Below are positions 8,813 through 17,440 of a DNA stretch of 64,000 bases, one piece after another; position 1 is the stretch's first letter, and every line of letters starts with the position of its first letter. The stretch is from the NCBI RefSeq assembly GCF_000498395.2, contig NZ_CP010979.1, positions 6,044,001 through 6,108,000 on the forward strand. Direction: 5' to 3'. The notes under the pieces were generated by a model. It made no database searches. It saw nothing but the letters and a program-made list of their open reading frames with translations, and was not told the DNA's origin. A program made the translations under genes and the position numbers. The stretch is from Pseudomonas putida S13.1.2 (lineage in GTDB: Bacteria; Pseudomonadota; Gammaproteobacteria; Pseudomonadales; Pseudomonadaceae).

Positions 8813-9949
8813 GTGCGCATTGCCTTTGCCTTGCTGGCTGCTCTGCTGAGCCTGGCCGTGCAAGCCGCCCCATTACCCCAGGTAAGCCTGGACCGCAGCC
8901 TGTGGCCCGAGCAACTGAACAGCCCGGCGTTGTTCGATGTGGCCTCGCGGGCCGAGATTCTCTCGTTTGCTCAGGTGCTGCATGAAAGCGAATTGCTGGA
9001 CGACGCGGCGTTGGCCGCGCGGCTGGGGTTGCGGCAGGTCAACCTGCAGAAGGTGCGACTGGTGCGCGCGCGCATGTGGCAGAGGCTGTGGCAGGGGTAT
9101 GAGCAGGCGCAGCGCAGCTGCGAGCAGGATGCCTCATTCTGCTACCCAATAACATCAATGGCGGATTTGCGCACGCAAGCGGCAACTTTCGCTGCCGATG
9201 TCGGCACGTTCTATACAAACTGGATCGAGCCAAGCCACCAGTTCCATGTGCGTTACCTGGACGAGCAACTGCGCAAGGCGGCGTTGCTGCCGCAGACCAG
9301 CAGCGAGGTGGAGCGGCTGTCTGCCCGGGAGCGCAATGGCGATGAACTGAACGACCGTATGTTCCTGCTGACCTTCGTCGGCGGCCCGGGGCCAGAGGGT
9401 GGCAACACCGATCTGCTTGCCGACTACCTGCGCCGGCAGAAGCTTGAAGGCACATTCTTCGTGTTGGGGAACCGCTTGCAGCAGCGCCGTGACGCCGGGG
9501 CGGCAAATGCCTTGCGCCAGCTCTACCGCGGCCAGTGTGTGGGCATTCAGGGTTGGGAATACCGTTCCCATGCCCAGTGGACGGAGTGGCAGGACTCGTT
9601 GCGGCGCAGCCAGGCACGGGTGCAGGCCGACTTGCCGGCAGCGTATGTGCCGTTGTTCCGGCCACCCTACGGGCAGCGTCGGGCCGATGGCGAGGCGTTC
9701 ATGGCCAGCCAGCAGCTGCGGGTGTCGTTGTGGGATATCGATGCACTAGACGATGGCGCATTGAGCGCAGAGGCATCGGCACAGCGGGTGCTGACCCTGA
9801 TGCTGCTGTGGCGCAAGGGCGTGATCCAGCTCCATGACAGCCTGCCCAAGGCCCAGCCAGCGGTGGAATGGTTGCTGCGCAACACTGCCCAGAGCGGCAT
9901 TGGCTGGGCGGATTGCCGGGAATATGCTTATCGCGAAGAGGGGGTATGA
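8813..9949 (+). CDS. Secreted polysaccharide deacetylase (NodB fold) lacking catalytic residues
   Basis: The chosen GTG at 8813 has GGAG nine bases upstream and yields a clean signal peptide (RIAFALLAALLSLAVQA). The 378-residue protein has an uncharacterised helical N-terminal half and a C-terminal NodB-type domain. Fold markers remain: GTFFVLG, FRPPYG, SLWDID and the late LHD. However, motif 1 (normally TFDDGP) reads TFVGGP, so the catalytic base and metal-binding Asp are both missing, and the HxxxH metal motif keeps only its last His (GWEYRSH). It is therefore probably a binding or structural protein rather than an active deacetylase. Confidence 0.8.
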   Translation: MRIAFALLAALLSLAVQAAPLPQVSLDRSLWPEQLNSPALFDVASRAEILSFAQVLHESELLDDAALAARLGLRQVNLQKVRLVRARMWQRLWQGYEQAQRSCEQDASFCYPITSMADLRTQAATFAADVGTFYTNWIEPSHQFHVRYLDEQLRKAALLPQTSSEVERLSARERNGDELNDRMFLLTFVGGPGPEGGNTDLLADYLRRQKLEGTFFVLGNRLQQRRDAGAANALRQLYRGQCVGIQGWEYRSHAQWTEWQDSLRRSQARVQADLPAAYVPLFRPPYGQRRADGEAFMASQQLRVSLWDIDALDDGALSAEASAQRVLTLMLLWRKGVIQLHDSLPKAQPAVEWLLRNTAQSGIGWADCREYAYREEGV

Positions 9950-10221
9950 CTTCTGAGCGTAGCCCCGTCTGGCTTCGCCGCCAAGGCTTGTTCATCAATC
10001 AGAAAAATAAACTTCAAAACACATAAAAATACTTTTTTCGTTCATCGTTTTTGCGGTATGAAGAAACCAGACAGCCGATTCCTGCAGCACAGGTGGCGTC
10101 ATCCAGGCCCACCTAGCCAGGTTCGCTTCCCGGCCGTAACAACGCGGATTCGGGGAGAACGGTAGTCACTCTGCGGCGCAACAGACCGCGCCGTGTGGCT
10201 TCGACATAAGGTGACCCGAGT

Positions 10222-11616
10222 ATGGATGACCAAGGACGCAACCCTTCCTCCAGCAAGCCAATCCTGTATGTGCTCGATACCAACGTCCTGATTCACGACC
10301 CCAATGCGTTACTGAACTTCGAGGAGCACCATGTCGCCATCCCGATGACGGTGCTGGAGGAACTCGACAAGCTCAAGACCGGCAAACAGACCATCGCCGC
10401 CGAATGCCGCCAGGCCATCCGCCTGATCGACCAGACCCTGGGCGACGCTTCGCCCAGCGATGTTGAGCAGGGCGTGCCGATCCAGCGCAACAAGAGCGGG
10501 CCCAAGGGCTTCCTGTCCATCCTGATGACCCCGCGCAACGAGCCTAACAAGCTGCTGCCGGAAAACCTCAACGACAACATCATCATCAACCAGCTGCTCG
10601 AAGTACGGGCGCGGCGCAGCGACCTGGACGTGGTGCTGGTCACCAAAGACATCAACATGCGCCTGAAGGCGCGCGCCTGTGGCATAGCGGCCGAGGACTA
10701 CAGCACTGACCAGCTGGTGGATGACGTGTCCTTGCTGTCCAAGGGCTACCATTCGGTCACCGGCTCGTTCTGGGACCGCGTCAGCAAGGTCGATACCCGT
10801 CAGGAGCGCGGCCGCACCTGGCATCGGGTGCAGATGATCGACAACCTGCCTGCGGTGCACATCAACGAGTTCATCATCGATGAGCAGGGCTTTGTCGGCT
10901 GGATCAAGGGCATCCGCAACGATGAGCTGTTGTTGCTCGACCTGCACCAGGAGCCACTGCTGCACCAGGAAGCCTGGGGGCTGAAACCTCGCGACATCCA
11001 CCAGAGCCTGGCGCTGTTCGCGTTGCTCGACCCGGATATCCACCTGGTCAACCTGACCGGCGCGGCCGGGTCCGGCAAGACCATCCTGGCCCTGGCCGCG
11101 GCCATCGAGCAGACCATGGTCAGCAAGCGCTACCGGCGCATCATCGCCACCCGCAGCGTGCAGGGGCTGGACCAGGAAATCGGCTTCCTGCCGGGCACCG
11201 AGGCCGAGAAAATGGAGCCTTGGCTGGGCGCCATCACCGACAACCTCGAAGCCTTGCACATGGATGACGAAAGCACCCATGGCAGCGTCGAGTACATCCT
11301 CGAGCGCGTGCCGTTGCAGTTCAAGTCGCTGAACTACATCCGAGGCCGTAGCTTCCAGCAGAGCCTGATCCTGATCGACGAGTGCCAGAACCTGACGCCG
11401 CACCAGATGAAAACCATCATCACCCGTGCCGGCTCCGGGTCCAAGGTGGTCTGCCTGGGCAACCTGGCGCAGATCGACACCCCCTACCTGTCCGCGACGA
11501 GCTCGGGCCTGACCTACCTGACCGAGCGCTTCAAGGACTTCCCCCATGGCGTGCACATTACCCTGCAGGGCGTGCCACGCTCGGTGCTGGCCGAGTACGC
11601 GGAGTCGCATCTGTAA
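10222..11616 (+). CDS. PIN-PhoH fusion ATPase/RNase
   Basis: The 464-residue protein joins an N-terminal PIN nuclease domain (VLDTNVLIHD near residues 14-24, with further conserved acidic residues) to a C-terminal PhoH-type P-loop ATPase. The Walker A is GAAGSGKT near residue 280 and the Walker B region is LILIDECQN. Related PhoH2 proteins couple RNA unwinding to cleavage. It is a single-gene unit on the plus strand, convergent with the AT-rich island, from which it is separated by a stem-loop. The 272 bases upstream hold no gene. Confidence 0.9.
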   Translation: MDDQGRNPSSSKPILYVLDTNVLIHDPNALLNFEEHHVAIPMTVLEELDKLKTGKQTIAAECRQAIRLIDQTLGDASPSDVEQGVPIQRNKSGPKGFLSILMTPRNEPNKLLPENLNDNIIINQLLEVRARRSDLDVVLVTKDINMRLKARACGIAAEDYSTDQLVDDVSLLSKGYHSVTGSFWDRVSKVDTRQERGRTWHRVQMIDNLPAVHINEFIIDEQGFVGWIKGIRNDELLLLDLHQEPLLHQEAWGLKPRDIHQSLALFALLDPDIHLVNLTGAAGSGKTILALAAAIEQTMVSKRYRRIIATRSVQGLDQEIGFLPGTEAEKMEPWLGAITDNLEALHMDDESTHGSVEYILERVPLQFKSLNYIRGRSFQQSLILIDECQNLTPHQMKTIITRAGSGSKVVCLGNLAQIDTPYLSATSSGLTYLTERFKDFPHGVHITLQGVPRSVLAEYAESHL

Positions 11617-11629
11617 ATTGGTAACCAAA

Positions 11630-11659
11630 GTTGCAAGCCTGTTTTTACAGGCTTGCAAC
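11630..11659. terminator. Stem-loop between phoH-like gene and the island
   Basis: A perfect 13-bp stem (GTTGCAAGCCTGT with its complement) closes a four-T loop. It stands between two convergent genes and is placed to end transcription from both sides. Neither side has a long T-run, so it is not a textbook intrinsic terminator. It also marks the left edge of the AT-rich island. Confidence 0.55.
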
Positions 11660-11661
11660 CG

Positions 11662-12876
11662 TTACGAGACATCCGATGCTTCACGTGTCAGGTAATAGAT
11701 GTGCAAAATGCCAGCGCTGATGAGCGTCAACAATCCAGCTGTCATGATGACGCTGGCTGTACTGGTGATTCCTGCCAACCATGCGCCTGCAGCTGGCAGG
11801 ACAATAAACAGGGAGATTGCACAGCTTCTCGCAGTAGAAAATGCTGTGCCCAGTATTCTGCTGGGACATGTAAGTTGAAGAGTCGATGTAAAGCCTTGAG
11901 AGGTGAGTCCATATGCAAATCCTGCAATTAGGAAAAGGATCGGAAATGAATAAGGTGTAATTATTTCAGGAATTAAACCTACCGTGGCTACAACGCATAA
12001 GCAAACGCCAAATATAGAGGAGGCGACAGTAGCGCATAGTAGAAAGTGCCGTCTATAAATCTGCGGGAAAGCAAGCCCGGCTATAATTCCACCAATTGCC
12101 GTTGCGCTGACTACCTGGCCGAACGAAGCAGAGCTTAAGCTCAGTTCTTTCATGAAAAGACTTAGCAAAGAGTCATAAATTCCCAGCGCTGCTGATTGAA
12201 CTAGCATACATAAAAGAAATGCTTGAGCAGTTGTGTTAGATGCAAAGAACTTTAATACCTCGTTCAGGTTAGGTTTATGTTTGGTTTCGCCAAACTTTTC
12301 GGCATGTATTTTTTGTGAGCTCAATAGCCATACAAAGATCAGTCCATTGAGGCTGATGCCTGCAGAAATTAGAAAACCGTAAGTGCTATTGCTCCAAGTG
12401 ATAGATAATCCAGCAGCAAGGGGTGCTATTATTTTAATGGTCTGATCGGTGATGCTGACTAATGATGTGTTTTTTATTATGCTTGTGGGGGGTAAGAGTC
12501 GAGCTGTTAATACGATTTCAGCTGGAGTTGATCCAAGGTTTGAGAGTCCTTTAAGGCTTATAAAGAGCAAAAAAAGTTCAAGGTTAGAAGCAAGTAGAAG
12601 ACAGGTTGCAGTAATGGCTCTAACGCAAAAGCTAACTGCTATAATTGCACGTGGTGAGTAGCGATCAGGTAATGATCCAATATAGGGGCCGAATATTAGC
12701 GAAGGCACACCATAAAGTGCTGCTGCAAGCGCTAGGGTATGGGCTTCTGCGTCAAATATGAAAGTCAGCGTCGAAAATATTAGTATAAAGTCAAGCCAAA
12801 CTGTTGCAGAGCTGCATAACCGTATTCCGTACAGATAGCAATACTGTCTGGTTGCCAAGGTTTGCATTCCCGTCAC
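11662..12876 (-). CDS. MFS transporter of the island, probable product exporter
   Basis: The 404-residue protein is almost wholly hydrophobic, with about twelve predicted membrane helices. It carries an MFS-style loop between helices 2 and 3 (FGPYIGSLPDRYSPRA), resembling the major facilitator G-x3-D-R signature. It starts four bases inside the carbamoyltransferase gene (ATGA overlap) and is last in the minus-strand operon. Co-transcription with biosynthetic enzymes suggests export of, or self-protection from, the island's product; the substrate cannot be read from sequence. Its base composition is AT-rich compared with neighbouring core genes. Confidence 0.85.
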   Translation of the reverse strand: MTGMQTLATRQYCYLYGIRLCSSATVWLDFILIFSTLTFIFDAEAHTLALAAALYGVPSLIFGPYIGSLPDRYSPRAIIAVSFCVRAITATCLLLASNLELFLLFISLKGLSNLGSTPAEIVLTARLLPPTSIIKNTSLVSITDQTIKIIAPLAAGLSITWSNSTYGFLISAGISLNGLIFVWLLSSQKIHAEKFGETKHKPNLNEVLKFFASNTTAQAFLLCMLVQSAALGIYDSLLSLFMKELSLSSASFGQVVSATAIGGIIAGLAFPQIYRRHFLLCATVASSIFGVCLCVVATVGLIPEIITPYSFPILFLIAGFAYGLTSQGFTSTLQLTCPSRILGTAFSTARSCAISLFIVLPAAGAWLAGITSTASVIMTAGLLTLISAGILHIYYLTREASDVS

Positions 12877-14420
12877 TCCACTTTCGTATACATGATGTCA
12901 TCAATTACAAATGTAGAGATGCTGTTATGAGTACAGAATTTTTCCAAGTCAGATCTATTGTTAATGAACCCCGCACCACTGAAATTGAGTGATGTATTGC
13001 ATAAAACTCCAGTGCCGCTGAGTTTTTTGAAGGCTTTTAATAGGTTGTAAAGCGCGGGGTTGTCCTCAGAGGTGATAGTCTGAACGCGAGCGGTGCCGTC
13101 GGCATGAGTGATGGCTTGAAGTCTTGGGTTTATCACTTTGTAGAACGACAGCATATATTTGCTGGATTTGCAGTTCTCAAAGTGTAAGGGAGCATCTGTC
13201 TCCAGGCATATTGGGGCTATAGGTCGGTAGTTTTCTCTCTGTTTTAGTTTGTTCAATTTTTGCGTGGTTGTTTTAGAGAACGGGGATGCCAAGATCGAAC
13301 GATTACCTAATGCTCTTGGGCCGATTTCACAACGCCCCTGTATCCAACAGATTATTTCCCCTTCAAGAATTTTTTTGCAGATTGTGTGAGGCTGGAGTGG
13401 GGAAGGACTATAGGATGACCTTGTAGTGGAGTTTTGCTCGAGTATGAAGGGTTGACCTGAATAAACACTCCATTCCAAGCCACACCGTCCAGTCATTAGT
13501 TTCTGCGCCAGCGCAGCTGCCCCGATAGCCACACCAGTGTCATTGGTGCATGGGGGGACGAATACATCCGAAAACAAGCCGCTCTCTTCCCACTTTCTAT
13601 TCCAGTCGCAGTTTAAACCGCATCCGCCGGAAATTAATAATGGGATTTTCTTTTTTATGTGTGGAAGTGTTTTGGATCTTATATGTTCGAATAGTGCATT
13701 AGATATTTTCTTTGCAAGATCGCAGAATGGTTGACTGTGCGGCCCGATATTATAGTATTTGGAGTCTACAAAATCAGATTTTGAAAAAGTATCTATCGGA
13801 GAAGAGCTGGCAATTAGGTAGTCGAGCATGTCTCGTTCGTCTCTGCTCGTTCGGGAGTTGTAGCCAAGGCCAGCGAGCGCCATCATTTTTCCCGCGTCGC
13901 CCAAGCGGCAATAACCTTTGGGCAGGTTGAAATGTGGGTCAGCTATCCCAAATGCAAAGGAGTATCTGAGGCCAGGGCTTTGAATGATATTTTCAAGGCA
14001 TTTTACTTGTAGGCCTTTGTTGATGTAGTAGAGGCTACCAATAAATCCTTCCAGTAGAAGAACATAGCAGTCGGAGATGTCTGCATGCTTTGATAATGCA
14101 TATGAACATATGATGTGCGAAAGTTCGTGGCTGCAGTAGACCCATGTCATGTTTTTGTTGAGTTTAGTACTGTAACCCAAGCCAAGATATCCCCCATCGA
14201 TCGGATCATTTCGGGGGTCATGCCCTTTTGCCCAGCCACTTATGGCTATTGCATCATATTCATTGTTGATCGATGTGAGAAGGTTTAAAAGGTCGCTGGG
14301 GGAGTTAGCTGAATACCTGGGGTTGTTGTCCTTTTCTGCTTCGTAACTGAACACCAGCTTGTTGTTTTCGACTAGGCAAATGTGACCGTCGTGACCGATG
14401 TTATAGCTTACGATTCTCAT
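12873..14420 (-). CDS. NodU/CmcH-family O-carbamoyltransferase
   Basis: The 515-residue protein has the two-part architecture of this family. The N-terminal Kae1-like part holds a SHELSH metal motif (His98, His102), GGCGLN (265-270) and PPCTNDTGVAIGAA (289-302). The C-terminal YrdC-like part holds QGRCEIGPRALGNRS (361-375), NYRPIAPI and GTGVLCNTSLN. Relatives transfer a carbamoyl group from carbamoyl phosphate, through carbamoyl-AMP, to a hydroxyl on a natural product (cephamycin, tobramycin, Nod factor). The acceptor here is unknown. One family position, usually an Asp in a VDG-like motif, reads LLEGF. It overlaps the methyltransferase gene by 20 bases. Confidence 0.9.
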   Translation of the reverse strand: MRIVSYNIGHDGHICLVENNKLVFSYEAEKDNNPRYSANSPSDLLNLLTSINNEYDAIAISGWAKGHDPRNDPIDGGYLGLGYSTKLNKNMTWVYCSHELSHIICSYALSKHADISDCYVLLLEGFIGSLYYINKGLQVKCLENIIQSPGLRYSFAFGIADPHFNLPKGYCRLGDAGKMMALAGLGYNSRTSRDERDMLDYLIASSSPIDTFSKSDFVDSKYYNIGPHSQPFCDLAKKISNALFEHIRSKTLPHIKKKIPLLISGGCGLNCDWNRKWEESGLFSDVFVPPCTNDTGVAIGAAALAQKLMTGRCGLEWSVYSGQPFILEQNSTTRSSYSPSPLQPHTICKKILEGEIICWIQGRCEIGPRALGNRSILASPFSKTTTQKLNKLKQRENYRPIAPICLETDAPLHFENCKSSKYMLSFYKVINPRLQAITHADGTARVQTITSEDNPALYNLLKAFKKLSGTGVLCNTSLNFSGAGFINNRSDLEKFCTHNSISTFVIDDIMYTKVE

Positions 14421-16128
14421 GAGTATTCCTTGGCTTGATCCAGAACAGGTACATGTCTGAAAAAAATGAGGGGTTCACCGACTCAAATATGTGCCACTTG
14501 TGGAGTAAGTCTCTCAGGTCTTCTCCACTATTAAATTTTGTAAAGCAGGGTGCGTGGAGTTGATAAGTTTCGAAGCCGCAAAAATCTAGATTGTATGTCC
14601 GGAGAAGGTCGTAAATTCTTTTTGGGGTATAGTTATCTTCATAGGGGTTGAATAAGAGATCCATGCACCCTTGGTGAGAGAAAAAATCTCTCGACCAGAT
14701 GATGCTCTTCATTTTGTCAGGATATTGAGTTGCGGCAAGCTTCCTTATTGCTATGAGGTTTTCTGGGGAATACGTTATTTTGTGTTTGCTGCATTTCTCC
14801 TTTAGGGTTTCAATAGATGTTCTAGCTGTTTTGCTATAGAGGCCGAGCTTTATAGTCCCGTCTCTGCGCAGCGCCATCAATAAAGCCTTGATACATCTGG
14901 AAGGTTGTTTGAGGTGGTGTAAAACTCCAATGCATTCAATTATGTGGAACTTTGTTTTAAGATTTGATATGTCGAAGATGCTGCAGTGGATGAAGCTGAC
15001 ATTTTCAATGTTGTGCTTCTGTTTCATTGCGTTGGCGAATTGCAGGCTTGATAAACTTATGTCTATTCCAAATATTTGAGCGTCTGGATAGTTGAGAGCC
15101 ATCTGAATTGCATGGCGGCCTGTCCCGCAACCTGCAATAAGTATTTTGGCTTTTAGCGAAAGCTTATTCGTGTTAATTAATCCGGTGGTAGAGAAGTAAT
15201 CGTAAATTGTGCTGGGTGTATGATGGGGTAAATATGTCCATTTTGGATAAGGGTTTGACTCGTAAAATGATCGAAGAGGATCTCCTGTAGTATCGTGAAC
15301 AAGCCTATTGAGAGACTGGTTCTGCCCCCTCGGTTTTCGGATATGTAATTTTGAAGTATTTGAAGTGATCTGGCATAATTTATGCCTGTCAGTGTTGAAA
15401 GCGTGTTGGGATAAGTGGTGTTGAGCGTCAATGACTTCGGATAATAAGGATTGGCTCTTTTGATCGAGATCGGATAAGTATTCTTTTGAGCGTTCAAGTA
15501 GATCCTCAAGTATAGGGTTAGTAATGATCTGAGTCGTTAGAATTTGAAAAGAAAATTTATAGTTGAACAAGTGTGCTGCGAGTTTCGATGGCCACTTGGC
15601 TTGTGACGGGTCTATAGTTGATCTTGGTAACAGGTTCTTATAGTAAATATGTGACAGTAATTCAAAGTCAATTTTTTCAACGTTGGAAATTTTTTCTAGT
15701 GTTATTAATGTTTGCTTGTTGCTGCTGGATACAGTGGCGCTGGACAGCAGGTCGAGATAATTCACTGCGATCTCATAACTGGTGATGTCTTCTGAGTCTA
15801 TAGCTTTTTCGTACGCCCAGAGACCCAAGTTGATTTTTTTGATTGAGTGGCAGGCACGTGCCAAGTTTCTGTAGTAAATGTGAGCATTTTTTGTTTTGTT
15901 GTTTAATTGCGAGCAGGCCTTTCTGTATAGTTCGATAGATCTTTCTGTGTCTCCGAGTTTTTCGTAAAGTGCGCCGAAGTTGTTGAGTGTCTTTATATTG
16001 TTTTTGTCAAGGATAAGACTTCTTTCGTATGCGGCTGCTGCACGAGGAAGTTGTTGGTGGCTGAAAAGCTCATCGCCTACTCTTCGTTCGATTTCGGAGG
16101 CTTCGTGACGCAGTTGTGTATCGTCCAT
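14401..16128 (-). CDS. TPR domain fused to a class I SAM methyltransferase
   Basis: The 575-residue protein has TPR-like helices at residues 12-125, a helical linker, an ESNPYPKW block (290-297) and a Rossmann methyltransferase domain. The SAM motif is ILIAGCGTGRH (329-339), followed by an acidic GIDIS (354-358) and a GVLHHL post-motif. The NPYP-W block precedes the SAM motif in a family of TPR-methyltransferases of largely unknown substrate. In this operon it would methylate the peptide or a small-molecule intermediate. It is AT-rich, starts 14 bases after the nitroreductase gene, and overlaps the next gene. Confidence 0.85.
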   Translation of the reverse strand: MDDTQLRHEASEIERRVGDELFSHQQLPRAAAAYERSLILDKNNIKTLNNFGALYEKLGDTERSIELYRKACSQLNNKTKNAHIYYRNLARACHSIKKINLGLWAYEKAIDSEDITSYEIAVNYLDLLSSATVSSSNKQTLITLEKISNVEKIDFELLSHIYYKNLLPRSTIDPSQAKWPSKLAAHLFNYKFSFQILTTQIITNPILEDLLERSKEYLSDLDQKSQSLLSEVIDAQHHLSQHAFNTDRHKLCQITSNTSKLHIRKPRGQNQSLNRLVHDTTGDPLRSFYESNPYPKWTYLPHHTPSTIYDYFSTTGLINTNKLSLKAKILIAGCGTGRHAIQMALNYPDAQIFGIDISLSSLQFANAMKQKHNIENVSFIHCSIFDISNLKTKFHIIECIGVLHHLKQPSRCIKALLMALRRDGTIKLGLYSKTARTSIETLKEKCSKHKITYSPENLIAIRKLAATQYPDKMKSIIWSRDFFSHQGCMDLLFNPYEDNYTPKRIYDLLRTYNLDFCGFETYQLHAPCFTKFNSGEDLRDLLHKWHIFESVNPSFFSDMYLFWIKPRNTHENRKL

Positions 16129-16142
16129 ATGATAACTAGCTC

Positions 16143-17228
16143 CTAAATTAGTTTCTGCATATTAGGAGATATAGGGTCTGAATAACCAGGGCCGCTAGCT
16201 ATTACGAAGAGGGAGTGTTCGTTGATGCCGTCTACTTCCAATAACTTGTTGAGCATGTCGTCGATGAAGTACCCGCTGATCCAAGTATTCAACTTGTAGG
16301 CTGTTGCGGATAAATTAAAAGTCTGAGAAAGATGCCCAACCTCCATTAGAGCTGACCGGTATGCTCTTGAGTGAGGATATTTCCACCAGAGCTTGTCAAA
16401 CCTAGACGTCATGACGATAAGGAAGGATGCATCTGTGGCAAATGTCTGATGACATAATGTTTTACTCAGATCGACAATGTCATTTTTGATGAGTGATAAT
16501 GCATGATCTTGTGGTCTATAATGATAAACACCTTTTTTAAGCCCTTGGACGTTTAGTGCAATGAGATAAGCTTCTGTAGCTTGTAGGCACCCAGCGCTTG
16601 GTGATGAGCGTCTATAGCCAATGGTTTTTATTCCGCGCGCGGCTAATGCCTCTTCATGCGTGTTCCCATGAAACTTGCCAAAGGTGGTGAACAATAAGTC
16701 CGAAACAATTTTCACATCGGTGTCTAAGCATTTGAAATGACGGCTCGTTTTTCTGTTTTTTAGTGTGCTCAGTAATGAAGACTCTAGCTCTATTAAGCAT
16801 GGTCTAGGTAAGCTTGTTACAGCTCCAGTCCGCTCTATGTGAATCGGAGGTATGCTGGCGGCAATACTCTCGCAAAAGTCGACGTAAGCAGCCTCTGGAT
16901 TCTCTGAGTCATTAGACAAGTCGCACGGGAAATTGTGTTTTGTACCCAAATGGAAGATTTTTGCGATATCGTCCCATCCCCATTGTTGGCGTGGACTTTC
17001 ACTCGCCTTGTCAAACGTTGTCAGCTCTAGTATGCCAGCGTCGATAAGTTCTTCGTCGATGTTGTCAGTGGCGGACCGGTATTCTGATAAAGTTGTTAGT
17101 TCGTAAATTCTATCCAAATACTTTTGGTCGTAAATCTGGTATTGCTCGCCATTCTTCAAATTCCATAGGGCGAACATGCCTTTTTTGGCAGTGAAGACGA
17201 TGTCTTCGTTGAGCTGGTATGTTTTCAT
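16143..17228 (-). CDS. SagB-type nitroreductase/dehydrogenase with N-terminal winged-helix-like region
   Basis: Residues 1-70 of this 361-residue protein resemble the small PqqD-like or winged-helix region found ahead of many SagB dehydrogenases. Residues 155-360 form an FMN nitroreductase domain with NRKTSRHF (158-165), RRSSPSAGCLQATEAY (206-221), RSALMEVGHLSQ and ASGPGYSD. SagB/McbC enzymes oxidise azolines to azoles on peptides made by a YcaO cyclodehydratase, but no such partner is encoded here, so the oxidation may be different. It follows the precursor-like peptide gene after a stem-loop. Confidence 0.85.
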   Translation of the reverse strand: MKTYQLNEDIVFTAKKGMFALWNLKNGEQYQIYDQKYLDRIYELTTLSEYRSATDNIDEELIDAGILELTTFDKASESPRQQWGWDDIAKIFHLGTKHNFPCDLSNDSENPEAAYVDFCESIAASIPPIHIERTGAVTSLPRPCLIELESSLLSTLKNRKTSRHFKCLDTDVKIVSDLLFTTFGKFHGNTHEEALAARGIKTIGYRRSSPSAGCLQATEAYLIALNVQGLKKGVYHYRPQDHALSLIKNDIVDLSKTLCHQTFATDASFLIVMTSRFDKLWWKYPHSRAYRSALMEVGHLSQTFNLSATAYKLNTWISGYFIDDMLNKLLEVDGINEHSLFVIASGPGYSDPISPNMQKLI

Positions 17229-17254
17229 TTTGTTCTCGTTTTTATTTTTTATAG

Positions 17255-17281
17255 TCCTGGGCAGGCGCGCACTGCCCAGGA
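17255..17281 (-). other. Intra-operon stem-loop after the peptide gene
   Basis: A perfect 10-bp stem (TCCTGGGCAG with its complement) closes a 7-base GCGCGCA loop, seven bases beyond the peptide stop codon and before the nitroreductase gene. On the minus strand it is followed by an A-rich stretch and not by Ts, so it should not terminate fully. Such stem-loops after peptide genes often raise precursor mRNA relative to downstream enzyme mRNA; that role is inferred here. Confidence 0.6.
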
Positions 17282-17288
17282 TTGCGGA

Positions 17289-17390
17289 TTAATCCACCAG
17301 TGCTTTCACATGATCAAATCGCGCTACAACGATGTGATAGGCGTTGTTGGACAGCGCGCTAAGGTGACTCTGCAATGTGACCTTTTTCAT
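17289..17390 (-). CDS. 33-residue precursor-like peptide of the island
   Basis: A 33-codon frame starts at ATG 17390 with AGGA seven bases upstream (tatgaggaactaacc before the ATG). The same frame stays open farther upstream (to 17531), but that extension has no ribosome-binding site and would lie in the promoter. The peptide begins MKKVTLQSHLSALSNNAYH and ends RFDHVKALVD. It has no Cys, three Ser, one Thr and three His. Its place as first gene ahead of modification enzymes and an exporter fits a ribosomal precursor. I recognise no family, and a regulatory leader peptide remains possible. Confidence 0.6.
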   Translation of the reverse strand: MKKVTLQSHLSALSNNAYHIVVARFDHVKALVD

Positions 17391-17440
17391 GGTTAGTTCC
17401 TCATATTTTTGTTGTTGAAGTCGGCGTGACTTCGCAAGTA

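Noticed and set aside
11653..11931. 92-codon plus-strand frame at the left edge of the island
   Set aside because: It overlaps the 3' end of the MFS gene on the other strand; Cys-rich sequence is by chance, and there is no ribosome-binding site.
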